From contig NZ_MRBL01000016.1 in NCBI RefSeq assembly GCF_001969855.1, positions 1 through 64,000 on the forward strand: a stretch of DNA of 64,000 nt. Reading direction: 5' to 3'. The notes under the pieces were generated by a model, which saw only the letters and a program-made list of their open reading frames with translations, was not told the origin of the DNA and did no database searches. Source of the stretch: Bacillus haynesii. Its GTDB lineage: Bacteria > Bacillota > Bacilli > Bacillales > Bacillaceae. Positions 1-8,552 of the stretch are shown here, piece by piece; position 1 is the stretch's first letter, and each line of letters starts with the position of its first letter. Both the position numbers and the translations under genes were made by a program.

Positions 1-2528
1 CCTGTTTGATACATGCGTTCCCCTCGATAAAACGGATCATCGAGAAACCGTTCTTTCGTCAGTTCCGGCCGATTCAAGTAGCCCCTTGCGACGCCCGCGC
101 CTGCGATATACAGTTCTCCGGCCACCCCTATTGGCTGGACGGCTTTCTCACGGTCTAAAATATAAAGACGCGCTCCTGGTACAGGTTTTCCGATCGGAAG
201 CCGCATCCGTTCCCTGTCTTTTTCGCGGTCGTACCGATAAAATGCGGCATCCACCGTAGCTTCTGTCGGCCCGTAGCCGTGAATGACCGCAGTCTTTGGC
301 AAAGAGCGGGCAAATCGAGCGGCTATCTGGGGAGCGAGCGCTTCACCTCCGGCGAATACGCGTTTCAAGGTTTCCGCAAGGCTTTTCCTTTTCTCCTCTG
401 TTTCCATCTCCACCTGGTCTAAAAAGCTGTTGGCCATCGCCGGGATAAAATGCGCCGTCGTCACCCCTTCATTGACGAAGGCTTCTGTCATCAAAGCGGG
501 ATCTTTCTCCCAGCCCGGCGGAAGCAAATACACGGAGGCGCCGGGAATCATCCACCAAAACAGCTGCCAGATCGAAGCATCAAATGAAAACGATGACTTC
601 AGCACGATGACATCATCTTCAGTTAATGGGAACTGGCGCTCGATCCCGGACAAAAAGGCGGCAGCCTGGCGGTGCTCAACCGCGACCCCCTTCGGTGTCC
701 CGGTTGACCCGGATGTATAGATGACATAGGCGAGTGAGCCGCCATCTGTATGAGCGCAAACGGGTTCTGTTTCCTCTGGTTCTGTTTGAATTGATGACAG
801 ATTGACTTCAAGCGCCTCACCGGAAAAGCCGGAGACGGACAACCCCGGCCCTGTGACAAGGAGCTTGGCGCCGCTGTCGCTCAACATGTACCTGAGCCGT
901 TCTTCAGGATAGTCCGGATCAAGCGGCACGTAAGCGCCGCCGGCTTTCAAAACAGCCAGCACCGCGATCACCATCTCTGGTGAACGATCGGCGAGCACAC
1001 CGATGACGCTTTCTTTGGCGACACCATTTTTCTTCAGACGGACAGCGAGCTGATTTGTGTACTGATCAAGCTCTCGGTACGTCAGCGTACCGCCGGAAAA
1101 ACGAAGCGCCGGCAGGTGCGGCGAAAGGGCCGCGCGGCGGGTGAATAAACCATGCAGCGTAGGTGCCAAAGGTTTGACAGAATCTGTTTGGTTAAAAGCA
1201 AACAAAATCTGCTCCTTTTCGTTGGACTCTACCATATCGATGTTTTTAATCAGCTGATCCGGCTTCTCGAGCGCCTTCTCTACAACGGTTAAGAAATGGG
1301 ATTGAATCCGTTTGATGTCATGTTCAGTAAACATAGCGGTTTGATAATCAAAATTTAACTGTATGATACCGGTGTCAAGGCGTTCTTTAATTGAAACAGA
1401 CAGCTGATTTGCAGTGCGTCCGCTGAAATACATGGCCGTTTCATATTCAAAGCCATCCGCTTGTTGCCATTGAAGCGGCTGATACTGTATGGAAGTGACG
1501 ATTAAATTTTGCAGATCACCACGCTGATGCCTTAATTCGTTCATCAGCAGATTGTAGGGATATTTTTGATGACGCATGACTGAAAGCTGTTCTTTCCCTA
1601 TGCTTGTGACAAAAGAAATAAAATCACAATCAGGATCAACCTTCATTCTGATTGGCAGTGTGCTGACAAACATACCGAGCATGTCTTTTTCCAGCCTGGA
1701 GGCGCGATTACCGTAATAGGTCCCAATCACAATATCCTTGCTGGATGTCAGCCTGCTGATGCATATGTAAAACGAAGCCATAAACAGAGAAAGAATGCTG
1801 ATTTGATTTTTTTCGCAAAAGTGTCGAATCGATTCTGCCAAGGGATGTGAAAGAGTCAGGGTTTCTCTAATAGCGGCGGTACTTTGTTGAGGCAAGGCTT
1901 TTTCTGTTAGTGGGAAATGTTCTGGAATGGTGTGGTAGGTGTTTGTCCAAAATAAGCGGTCTTTTTCAAACCGGGAAGATTGCAAGTATTGCTTCTCTTT
2001 TTCGATATAGGTGAGATAGGAAGGTTCATGATGTTGAGGTAAGGGTTCATTCCGAATCATTTTTTGATACATCTCAATCAGCTGATTGCCTAGCAGATTA
2101 AGAGAAATACCGTCCATTATGATATGGTGGAATTTTGCATAGAGCCAAACTTCTTCGTCTGAAATCGCCAGCAGAGTGAATTGATAAAGCGGTGAATGAA
2201 ACAGCTTAAACGGAATCGAAGTCTGATCGTCAATCCACTTGTTCCGTTCGGACTTGCCGGCCTTTGTAAAATCAATTGTCTCTATAGAAAGTGGGCGATG
2301 TTCTGCGAGATAAAGGGCAGGCTCCTCCCCTTGCCCTTCTGTCAGTTGAAAATGAAGTGAATCATGACGGGAAACTGAAAAGTCCAAAGCCCGCCGCAGC
2401 ATATCAAGGTCGATAGCTCCCCTGAATTTGACACAGGCTGCAAGATTGCAGATACTTGTACCCGGATCAAGCAACTCGGTAAACCATACTCTCCTTTGAG
2501 CATGGGTCAAAGTATAGGTTGTGTTCAA
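1..2528 (-). CDS. ppsA: Plipastatin/fengycin synthetase subunit A, N-terminal part (cut by window edge)
   Basis: This is the first module of a nonribosomal peptide synthetase that starts lipopeptide assembly. Start is TTG at 2526-2528 behind GGAGGGG. Residues 1 to about 450 form a starter condensation domain with active site HHIIMDG at about 134-140. An adenylation domain follows, with TSGSTGTPKG near residue 605 and GYGPTEAT near 750. The specificity pocket reads D-A-W-H-F-G-G-V-D for the positions aligned to GrsA, which fits the glutamate-activating first module of fengycin synthetase. The remembered B. subtilis PpsA N-terminus is closely similar (YTLTHAQRRVWFTELL). The frame stays open to base 1, so the rest of the cluster lies outside. 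A starter C domain that N-acylates Glu with a fatty acid is the expected role. Confidence in the family is very high, and in fengycin rather than another lipopeptide high. Confidence 0.93.
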   Translation of the reverse strand, partial: MNTTYTLTHAQRRVWFTELLDPGTSICNLAACVKFRGAIDLDMLRRALDFSVSRHDSLHFQLTEGQGEEPALYLAEHRPLSIETIDFTKAGKSERNKWIDDQTSIPFKLFHSPLYQFTLLAISDEEVWLYAKFHHIIMDGISLNLLGNQLIEMYQKMIRNEPLPQHHEPSYLTYIEKEKQYLQSSRFEKDRLFWTNTYHTIPEHFPLTEKALPQQSTAAIRETLTLSHPLAESIRHFCEKNQISILSLFMASFYICISRLTSSKDIVIGTYYGNRASRLEKDMLGMFVSTLPIRMKVDPDCDFISFVTSIGKEQLSVMRHQKYPYNLLMNELRHQRGDLQNLIVTSIQYQPLQWQQADGFEYETAMYFSGRTANQLSVSIKERLDTGIIQLNFDYQTAMFTEHDIKRIQSHFLTVVEKALEKPDQLIKNIDMVESNEKEQILFAFNQTDSVKPLAPTLHGLFTRRAALSPHLPALRFSGGTLTYRELDQYTNQLAVRLKKNGVAKESVIGVLADRSPEMVIAVLAVLKAGGAYVPLDPDYPEERLRYMLSDSGAKLLVTGPGLSVSGFSGEALEVNLSSIQTEPEETEPVCAHTDGGSLAYVIYTSGSTGTPKGVAVEHRQAAAFLSGIERQFPLTEDDVIVLKSSFSFDASIWQLFWWMIPGASVYLLPPGWEKDPALMTEAFVNEGVTTAHFIPAMANSFLDQVEMETEEKRKSLAETLKRVFAGGEALAPQIAARFARSLPKTAVIHGYGPTEATVDAAFYRYDREKDRERMRLPIGKPVPGARLYILDREKAVQPIGVAGELYIAGAGVARGYLNRPELTKERFLDDPFYRGERMYQT

Positions 2529-2621
2529 TGGAACCCCTCCATTTCAAATATAAGAGAATAAAAAAGTAAAATAATTACAGATTAAATTACAATATATGGC
2601 TAGATTATACTTATGAGAATC

Positions 2622-2649
2622 ATTGTAATACAAATTCGATAAAATACAA
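2622..2649 (-). promoter_or_regulatory. Candidate sigma-A promoter of the pps operon
   Basis: On the minus strand TTGTAT (2644-2649) is separated by 16 nt from TACAAT (2622-2627). The bases upstream of the -35 are strongly A/T rich, as in an UP element. It would give a leader of roughly 87 nt ending in the GGAGGGG site before the TTG start. Assignment is by motif only. Confidence 0.45.
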
Positions 2650-2837
2650 CAATGTTTACAATAAATTCAATAATTTTTTAGAAAATGGTTATTTTATCTT
2701 ATCTGCAGCCTCCTTGTCTCTACTGTTATTTATACCATTTTATTCAAAAAAACAGTGCAAGCGAAAATGGAAATAAATTGTCATCATTTATTCGTAAAAA
2801 AAGACATCATCACATGTGTTTTTTTGAAAAACCTCAT

Positions 2838-2872
2838 AAAAAAACTGTATCTTGATTGGTAAGATACAGTTT
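2838..2872 (-). terminator. Rho-independent terminator after yngI/yngH remnant
   Basis: A 12-bp stem (2842-2853 with 2861-2872, 7-nt loop) is followed on the minus strand by a run of T. It ends yngJ-yngI transcription after the yngH stub and separates it from the pps promoter. Confidence 0.8.
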
Positions 2873-2904
2873 CTTGCTTCATTTTGTCTGATTTGAGCTT
2901 CAGG

Positions 2905-2987
2905 CTACACGATAGCCGTCTGAATATAGAGCCGCTGACAAGTTCGGATGATCCGGAGGGCGATTTCTCCCGGTTGGCGATAAGCAA
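2905..2987 (-). pseudogene. yngH: Remnant of yngH (biotin carboxylase), 5' stub with frameshift
   Basis: Directly behind yngI, after an AAAGGGGG ribosome site, the minus strand reads LIANR from a TTG start. If one G is restored in the following G run, the reading continues GEIALRIIRTCQRL and then -IQTAIV before a TAG at 2905-2907. LIANRGEIA(L/M)RIIRT is the hallmark N-terminus of biotin carboxylases, and in B. subtilis yngH follows yngI. About 27 codons remain, with a 1-bp deletion; the rest of the gene (about 440 codons) and the following yng genes are absent here. The stub sits only a few hundred bases upstream of ppsA. Confidence 0.75.
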
Positions 2988-3027
2988 TTACGCCCCCTTT
3001 TATGTTAGTCGCGTTTGAAAGAGAAAA

Positions 3028-4665
3028 TTACAATTGAAAATGCTCAAGCGCCTGCTCCCTTAACTTGAATTTTTGCACTTTCCCTGATGCCGTCATCGGG
3101 AACTCTTCTACAAATGCAATATAGCGGGGAATCTTATAGCGGGCGATTTTGCCTTTGCAGTATGCTTTTAATTCGTCAGCCGTCATGGATGCTCCGCTTT
3201 TCAGTTTGATCCAGGCCGATACCTCTTCGCCGAATGTTTCGTCAGGTACTCCGACAATTTGGACGTCGAGAATGTTGGGATGCTTGTATAGAAACTCTTC
3301 TATTTCCCGCGGATATATGTTTTCACCGCCTCTGATGATCATGTCTTTTAATCTCCCGGTAATCCGGCAGTAGCCTTCTTCATCCATTACGGCTAAATCA
3401 CCCGTATGCAAAAATCCGTCCTCATCGATCACCGCTGCCGTGGCCTCAGGGTTTTTGTAATAGCCTTTCATGACATGGTAGCCGCGTGTGCACAGCTCGC
3501 CTTGAACGCCTCTTGCAACCTCCTGGTTCGTGCCCGGTTCAGTTATTTTGACTTCTACATTCGGCAAGGCGCGCCCTACGGTTTCGACCCTTCTTTTGAG
3601 CGAATCGTTGGCCCTCGTCTGGGTAATGACCGGTGATGCTTCCGTCTGTCCGTATGCAATCGTTATTTCAGACATCCCCATGTTATCGATTACTTTTTTC
3701 ATGACTTCAATCGGACAGTTTGAACCGGCCATGATACCCGTTCTTAAAGAAGACAGGTCATATGATGCGAAATCTTGATCGTTCAGTTCGGCAATGAACA
3801 TGGTCGGTACACCGTGAAGCGCCGTGCATTTTTCCGTTTCGACGGCGGAAAGCACTTCTTTCGGACTGAATTCTTGAACCGGCACCATCGTCGCGCCGGC
3901 GGTGACACAAGCCAGGTTTCCCAGCACACAGCCAAAGCAGTGGAAAAAAGGAACGGGGATGCACATTCTGTCTTTTTTCGATAAATTCATGCATTCGGCA
4001 ATATTTGCCGCATTGTTTGCCAAATTGGAATGGGTGAGCATCACGCCTTTCGGAAAGCCTGTCGTACCTGATGTATATTGCATATTGATGACATCATGCT
4101 CTTTGAGTCGTTCCATCCTGCGATCAAGCGCTTTTTCGCTTACCGATCCGGAGAGCTTTAATATGTCATCCCAAAGATACATGCCGGGATGCCTTGTATC
4201 TCCCATCACAATAATATTTTTTAAGAAAGGCAGTCTTTCAGATGCAAGCCTGCCCGGTTCGGACTCCTTCAATTCAGGAATCAGCTTGTAAAGGATATCA
4301 ATGTAGGAAGTGCCCCGGTATGATTCCATTAAAATGAGTGTTGTGGCATCTGACTGTTTCAGCACATATTCAAGCTCTGATAATTGATAGTTCGTATTGA
4401 CTGTGACAAGGACAGCTCCCGTTTTTGCCGACGCAAACTGGGCTGTGAGCCATTCCGGAGTATTGGAAGCCCAAATTGCGACATGTTCACCTTTATCAAT
4501 ACCGAGCGCTATCAGTCCTTTTGCGGCTTTTCTGCACAACTGGTCAAACTGCCGGTACGTATAACGGAGGCCGCGGTCCGGATAGACGACAGCCTCGTGA
4601 TCAGGTGCGTTTGCCGCGGTTTTCTCCAACAATTTTCCAATTGTCAAATGGAGCAGCTCTGCCAA
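3028..4665 (-). CDS. yngI: Acyl-CoA synthetase (AMP-forming), YngI
   Basis: Adenylate-forming ligase of 545 residues that activates a carboxylic acid with ATP and CoA. Visible motifs are the P-loop [11 protein letters not shown] near 197-207, [15 protein letters not shown] and the [12 protein letters not shown] / [16 protein letters not shown] hinge region, and the C-terminal catalytic Lys in SGKVQKF. Start is TTG (4663-4665) behind GGGGAGGGA. It lies 31 nt downstream of yngJ in one transcription unit. In B. subtilis the yngJ-yngI-yngH-yngG-yngF-yngE genes form a mother-cell operon resembling leucine/branched acyl-CoA breakdown; that role is taken from the relative. The true acyl substrate cannot be read from sequence. 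Confidence 0.9.
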   Translation of the reverse strand: MAELLHLTIGKLLEKTAANAPDHEAVVYPDRGLRYTYRQFDQLCRKAAKGLIALGIDKGEHVAIWASNTPEWLTAQFASAKTGAVLVTVNTNYQLSELEYVLKQSDATTLILMESYRGTSYIDILYKLIPELKESEPGRLASERLPFLKNIIVMGDTRHPGMYLWDDILKLSGSVSEKALDRRMERLKEHDVINMQYTSGTTGFPKGVMLTHSNLANNAANIAECMNLSKKDRMCIPVPFFHCFGCVLGNLACVTAGATMVPVQEFSPKEVLSAVETEKCTALHGVPTMFIAELNDQDFASYDLSSLRTGIMAGSNCPIEVMKKVIDNMGMSEITIAYGQTEASPVITQTRANDSLKRRVETVGRALPNVEVKITEPGTNQEVARGVQGELCTRGYHVMKGYYKNPEATAAVIDEDGFLHTGDLAVMDEEGYCRITGRLKDMIIRGGENIYPREIEEFLYKHPNILDVQIVGVPDETFGEEVSAWIKLKSGASMTADELKAYCKGKIARYKIPRYIAFVEEFPMTASGKVQKFKLREQALEHFQL

Positions 4666-4696
4666 CGTTGTCCCTCCCCTCTGATAGAAAGCGTTT

Positions 4697-5857
4697 TCAT
4701 TTCAGCGCTTGTTTGCCTATGCCGAGCTGCCTCGCGATGACGAGCCGTTGAATTTCTGAAGTTCCTTCACCGATTTCCATTAATTTTGCATCCCGCAGCA
4801 TGCGCTCGACTCCATACTCTTTCATATACCCGTATCCTCCGTGTATTTGAATGGACTGATTGCATGTCCTGAACGCCATTTCTGAGGCGTAAAGCTTGGC
4901 AAATGCCGCTTCTTTTGTAAACGGCCGGCCTTGATCTTTCAGCCAGGCGGCCTTCAGCACCATATTGCGGGCGAGCTCAATTTCCATGGCCATGTCGGCA
5001 AGCTTGAACTGAATCGCTTGGAAATAGGAGATCGGCCGGCCGAATTGTTTTCGTTCGCTGGCGTATGCAAGCGCCGCCTCAAATGCGCCTTGGGCAATAC
5101 CGACGGCCAGCGCGGCGATCGAAATTCTGCCGCCGTCAAGTGTATTGAGAAATTGTTTAAACCCTTTTTCCGGGCTCCCTAATAGATTTTGTTTTGGAAC
5201 GCGGACATTGTCCAATATAAGCTGTGATGTATTGGAGCCGCGGACACCCATTTTGTCATATTCGCTTTTAATGGTGAAGCCTTCCGAATCTGTCGGAACG
5301 ATGATCGCAGAGATGATGTTTTTTCCGCTGTCATCTTTTCCGGTGACGGCGGTGACGATGACGGTCCGGGCATATCCGGCATTTGTGATCCAGCATTTCT
5401 CACCACTGATCACATAGCTGTCCCCCTCTGAGCGGGCTTTTGTCCGGGTGCCGCCCGCATCGGAACCCGCATTCGGTTCGGTCAGCCCAAACGCTCCGAG
5501 CGCCCGGCCCGTCGCAAGCGGCACGAGGTACTCTTGTTTTTGTTCTTCAGTGCCGAAATAATAAATCGGTGCAGCCCCGAGCGATACAGCCGCAGCATAG
5601 CTTAGACCGGTACTTCCGCACACTTTGCCGATTTCTTCGACGCTAAGCGCATACGAAATCGTATCCCCGCCTGAACCGCCGTAGCTTTCCGGAAACGGAA
5701 TCCCCAAGAGGCCGAGCTCCCCCATTTTTTTAAATGTCTCAATCGGAAATTCTCCCGTTCTGTCAACATGTTCAGCATGCGGTGCAATTTCCTGTTTCGC
5801 AAAGTCTCTTGCGAGTTCGCGTACCATTTGCTGTTCTCTGGTTAGTTCAAAATTCAT
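4697..5857 (-). CDS. yngJ: Acyl-CoA dehydrogenase, YngJ
   Basis: FAD flavoenzyme of 386 residues that introduces a 2,3 double bond in acyl-CoA and passes electrons to ETF. The acyl-CoA dehydrogenase signatures are clear: [24 protein letters not shown], a central [19 protein letters not shown] and the C-terminal [22 protein letters not shown]...EGTSEIQ. The catalytic Glu lies in the YGVERMLRD to IGEGTSE region, as in isovaleryl- and short-chain dehydrogenases. I prefer ATG at 5855-5857 ([11 protein letters not shown]) because AAAGGGGGTCAC sits correctly before it; an upstream in-frame start would add nine residues. First gene of the yng operon. Confidence 0.92.
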   Translation of the reverse strand: MNFELTREQQMVRELARDFAKQEIAPHAEHVDRTGEFPIETFKKMGELGLLGIPFPESYGGSGGDTISYALSVEEIGKVCGSTGLSYAAAVSLGAAPIYYFGTEEQKQEYLVPLATGRALGAFGLTEPNAGSDAGGTRTKARSEGDSYVISGEKCWITNAGYARTVIVTAVTGKDDSGKNIISAIIVPTDSEGFTIKSEYDKMGVRGSNTSQLILDNVRVPKQNLLGSPEKGFKQFLNTLDGGRISIAALAVGIAQGAFEAALAYASERKQFGRPISYFQAIQFKLADMAMEIELARNMVLKAAWLKDQGRPFTKEAAFAKLYASEMAFRTCNQSIQIHGGYGYMKEYGVERMLRDAKLMEIGEGTSEIQRLVIARQLGIGKQALK

Positions 5858-5911
5858 AAAGTGACCCCCTTTTTGGATCGTCAAATTCCTTAGGCAGCAG
5901 AGCTTTGTAAC

Positions 5912-5940
5912 ATTATATTAAAAAAGTGCATTTTTCATGC
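5912..5940 (-). promoter_or_regulatory. Possible sporulation (sigma-E-like) promoter of yngJ
   Basis: GCATGA (5935-5940) lies 15 nt upstream of AATATAAT (5912-5919) on the minus strand. This loosely fits the mother-cell sigma-E pattern expected for yngJ from B. subtilis. The match is weak. Confidence 0.3.
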
Positions 5941-5987
5941 CAGAGGATTTTGGACAGGCGAAATTGGACCGTTTGATGACAAACCGA

Positions 5988-6031
5988 TACTTACCTTTAC
6001 GTAAGTACCTGAACTAAAAGTGCATACTTAC
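5988..6031 (+). promoter_or_regulatory. Redox-regulator-type operator repeats upstream of quinone reductase
   Basis: A dyad TACTTAC-CTTTAC-GTAAGTA spans 5988-6007, and a further TACTTAC half-site lies at 6025-6031. YodB/CatR-type HxlR regulators of Bacillus bind TACT-N7-AGTA-like elements in front of azoreductase, nitroreductase and catechol genes. An HxlR gene lies just beyond the reductase, so this is the probable binding site. Binding is inferred. Confidence 0.6.
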
Positions 6032-6089
6032 AAATTTGCAGTGTGAACTTTATACTCAAGATGAAAACATGCTAAAGGAGGGCAAATCT

Positions 6090-6650
6090 TTGAAAACGCT
6101 AGTTATCGTTGCACACCCAAGTTTAGAAACATCAGTTATTAATAAGCGCTGGGTAGAGGAACTCAAAAAATATCCGGAAAAGTATACGGTTCACGAATTG
6201 TCCGACGTTTACCCGGATGGAAACATAGACGCGGAAAAAGAACAAAAATTGGTGGAATCGCACGGCAATCTTGTTTTGCAATTCCCTATCTATTGGTTTA
6301 ACTGTCCGCCTCTTCTTAAAAAATGGCTTGATGATGTGTTAGCTTACGGATGGGCTTATGGTTCAAATGGAGGAGATCAATTAAACAATCGTAAAGTGGG
6401 ATTAGGTGTTTCTGCCGGAATTAAAGAAGAAGATTATTGTGAAAACGGAAGGTACCGCTATACGCTTGAACAAATATTAGTTCCATTTGAAACGACATTC
6501 CGGTATTGTCATGCAGATTATCGTTCATTTTTTGCATTTTACGGCAAGGAAAATGCACCCGGCGGAAACGAGGAAGAAGAGACTGAGCCGGGTGCAGGAG
6601 AATTGGAGAAAAGCGCACGAGATTATTTGCATTTTATTGATCATCTGTAG
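6090..6650 (+). CDS. NAD(P)H-dependent flavodoxin-fold quinone reductase
   Basis: Protein of 186 residues in the NQO1/KefF/MdaB family, which reduces quinones by two electrons with FMN or FAD. The N-terminal TLVIVAHPSLETSVINK binds the flavin phosphate; FPIYWFNCPPLLKKWLDDVLAYGWAYG is the family's signature central segment. I place the start at TTG 6090-6092 because AAAGGAGGG lies 7 nt upstream; an earlier ATG frame has no good ribosome site. The gene converges with an HxlR regulator and has HxlR-type operator repeats upstream, which suggests induction by quinones or other electrophiles. The natural substrate is unknown. Confidence 0.87.
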   Translation: MKTLVIVAHPSLETSVINKRWVEELKKYPEKYTVHELSDVYPDGNIDAEKEQKLVESHGNLVLQFPIYWFNCPPLLKKWLDDVLAYGWAYGSNGGDQLNNRKVGLGVSAGIKEEDYCENGRYRYTLEQILVPFETTFRYCHADYRSFFAFYGKENAPGGNEEEETEPGAGELEKSARDYLHFIDHL

Positions 6651-6680
6651 CAGGGAGTTGTGCTGAAATCATTCCGGTTG

Positions 6681-6706
6681 AAACAGGCTGTCAGCCCGGC
6701 CTGTTT
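6681..6706. terminator. Terminator between convergent reductase and HxlR genes
   Basis: AAACAGGC (6681-6688) pairs with GCCTGTTT (6699-6706), followed by T5 on the plus strand. It overlaps the last codons of the HxlR gene, so it mainly serves the reductase. Confidence 0.65.
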
Positions 6707-7041
6707 TTCTCTCCCCACTCACACATCATATTGAACAAAGGTAAGAGGGAACGTCCGCGTTCAGATAATGAATACTCGACCTTTGGGGGGATTTGGGGAA
6801 ATTCCTTGCGAATGATAAGGCCGTCTGCCTCCAGCTCTTTTAACATGATGCTTAGCGTTTTGAAGGAAATGGTGCCGATACTTCGCTTCAGCTCATTATG
6901 CCGCATCACTTCACGTTCAGACAGCCAATATAGAATGACTATTTTATATTTGCCGCTTATCAATGACAACGTATATCCAAAGCCGGTATCTTTAAGTTCT
7001 ACACCCGTCGGAACGCAGGTTTTTCCGGATGGGATTTGCAT
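6691..7041 (-). CDS. HxlR/MarR-type transcriptional regulator, probable thiol redox sensor
   Basis: Winged-helix protein of 116 residues. The HxlR signature is visible: GKYKIVILYWL, the recognition helix region RHNELKRSIGTISFKTLSIMLKELEADGLIIRKEF and PPKVEYSLSERGRSLLPLF. A single N-terminal Cys (residue 9, KTCVPTG) matches the sensing-cysteine position of YodB/HypR-type regulators. Start chosen at ATG 7041 because AAGGAGAG lies 8 nt upstream; the longer frame lacks a site. Context suggests control of the neighbouring quinone reductase through the TACTTAC repeats. The effector is inferred from family members that sense quinones, diamide or hypochlorite. Confidence 0.82.
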   Translation of the reverse strand: MQIPSGKTCVPTGVELKDTGFGYTLSLISGKYKIVILYWLSEREVMRHNELKRSIGTISFKTLSIMLKELEADGLIIRKEFPQIPPKVEYSLSERGRSLLPLFNMMCEWGEKNRPG

Positions 7042-7186
7042 AACGCACACTCTCCTTCTGACTCCTGTATCATAGATCATTATGTAATGTGATTGAAAGG
7101 ATGTAAAGGGAGGATGTTGAAGGATGCTTTGTAAAAAACCTCTGCGCCTGTATGTGTTCCGGGATGTAAATTTTGCCGGAAGAAAG

Positions 7187-7236
7187 AAACTGCACCTTAA
7201 GATTGTCAGATGGTGTCTGACAATGCAGGTGCAGTT
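7187..7236 (-). terminator. Long hairpin terminator of the proHJA operon
   Basis: An 11-bp outer stem (7187-7197 with 7226-7236) encloses a 9-bp inner stem (7202-7210 with 7215-7223). A pyrimidine-rich CTTTCTTCC tract follows on the minus strand, 20 nt after the proA stop. Confidence 0.7.
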
Positions 7237-7255
7237 TCAATGGAGGCTTCTTTAT

Positions 7256-8527
7256 TTATCTTCTGATATGGCCGTCGCCTCTCATGATATATTTGCATGT
7301 GGTCAATTCTTTCAGACCCATAGGTCCGCGGGCGTGAAGCTTCTGTGTAGAAATCCCGATTTCCGCACCGAATCCGAGTGCACCGCCGTCGGTGAACCGG
7401 GTTGAGGCATTGTGATACAATGCTGCCGCATCAACGGTATTCAAAAAAGCCTGGGCTGTTTCCGGATTTTCGGTGATAATCGCTTCTGAATGCTTTGTTC
7501 CGTATGTTTCGATATGATCGCAGGCTTCTTCAAGGCTTCCTGCGACTTTAACCGCAAGATCCAGGCTTAAATATTCGTTCTGCCAATCGGCTTCTCCCGC
7601 TGGTTTTGCGCCTGGAATCCATTGAACCGCCTTTTCGTCCCCGTGAACTTGAATACCGTGTTCGTTTAAAGCATTGATGAGCGCGGTGCTGTTTTCCTCA
7701 AGCCATTTTTCGTGAACGATCAGCGTTTCAAGCGCGTTGCAGACGGCGGGGCGGTCTGTTTTCGCATTGATCATGACATTGATCGCTTTTTCAGGGTCTG
7801 CTTCCCGGTCAATATAGATGTGACAGTTGCCGACTCCCGTTTCAAGAACCGGAACGGTTGCGTTCTCAACGACTTCCTGAATGAGGGCGCCGCCTCCCCG
7901 GGGTATGAGTACATCGATATGTTCTTTCATCTTGAAGAGCTGCTTCGTGGCGCTCCGGTCCGTGCTTTCGATAAATTGAACGGCATTGCGGGAGATATTT
8001 GTCGTCTCCAGCGCTTGATGCATGACCGAGACGATCGCTGTATTCGAATGAATGGCGGAAGAGCCGCCTTTTAAAACGATCGCATTGCCTGACTTTAAAG
8101 CGAGCCCGGTCGCATCGACTGTTACGTTCGGACGCGCTTCATAGATCATGCCGATGACGCCGAGAGGAACGCTGACTTTTTCCGCCTTTAGCCCGTTGTC
8201 GAGCGTCCAGTTTGATAGCGTTTCTCCGACCGGATCATCCAGTTCCGCGACTTCCAGCAGCCCATCGGCAAAATCCAGAACCCTGTCTTCATTAAGCGAC
8301 AGGCGGTCGATGTAGGCTGCATCATAGCCTTTTTTTCGTCCCGCTTCGATATCTTTGTCATTTTCAGTGAGGATATAGCTCATGTTTTGTTTCAGGTGTT
8401 CAGCCAATGCAGCAAGCGCCTCGTTCTTTTCTTTTTCCGTTGTCAGCCGCAAAGATTTTGCAGCCGTTTTTGCCTTTATCGCTTTTTCTTCGATTTGCGC
8501 CCTGATGCTCTCGCTCGTCACAGTCAT
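7256..8527 (-). CDS. proA: Glutamate-5-semialdehyde dehydrogenase (gamma-glutamyl phosphate reductase)
   Basis: NADPH-dependent enzyme of 423 residues that reduces gamma-glutamyl phosphate to glutamate semialdehyde, the second step of proline synthesis. Family blocks include VPLGVIGMIYEARPNVTVDATGLALKSGNAIVLKGGSSA, VLIPRGGGALIQ, the catalytic-Cys segment AKTDRPAVCNALETL and HARGPMGLKELTTCKY at the C-terminus. ATG at 8525-8527 follows AAAGGAGG. It is the last gene of a proH-proJ-proA operon, the arrangement called proHJ-proAA in B. licheniformis (osmostress route, separate from the anabolic proBA-proI set). Membership in the osmotic route is inferred from order. Confidence 0.95.
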   Translation of the reverse strand: MTVTSESIRAQIEEKAIKAKTAAKSLRLTTEKEKNEALAALAEHLKQNMSYILTENDKDIEAGRKKGYDAAYIDRLSLNEDRVLDFADGLLEVAELDDPVGETLSNWTLDNGLKAEKVSVPLGVIGMIYEARPNVTVDATGLALKSGNAIVLKGGSSAIHSNTAIVSVMHQALETTNISRNAVQFIESTDRSATKQLFKMKEHIDVLIPRGGGALIQEVVENATVPVLETGVGNCHIYIDREADPEKAINVMINAKTDRPAVCNALETLIVHEKWLEENSTALINALNEHGIQVHGDEKAVQWIPGAKPAGEADWQNEYLSLDLAVKVAGSLEEACDHIETYGTKHSEAIITENPETAQAFLNTVDAAALYHNASTRFTDGGALGFGAEIGISTQKLHARGPMGLKELTTCKYIMRGDGHIRR

Positions 8528-8552
8528 GTCAATTCCTCCTTTGATTTGTTTT

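Noticed and set aside
283-859. Open frames on both strands inside the ppsA region
   Set aside because: They lie within the open NRPS frame, whose condensation and adenylation motifs are continuous; the others have no ribosome sites.
7124-7405. Plus-strand frame of 93 codons over the proA 3' end
   Set aside because: It overlaps the proA coding end and the operon terminator and shows no protein family features.
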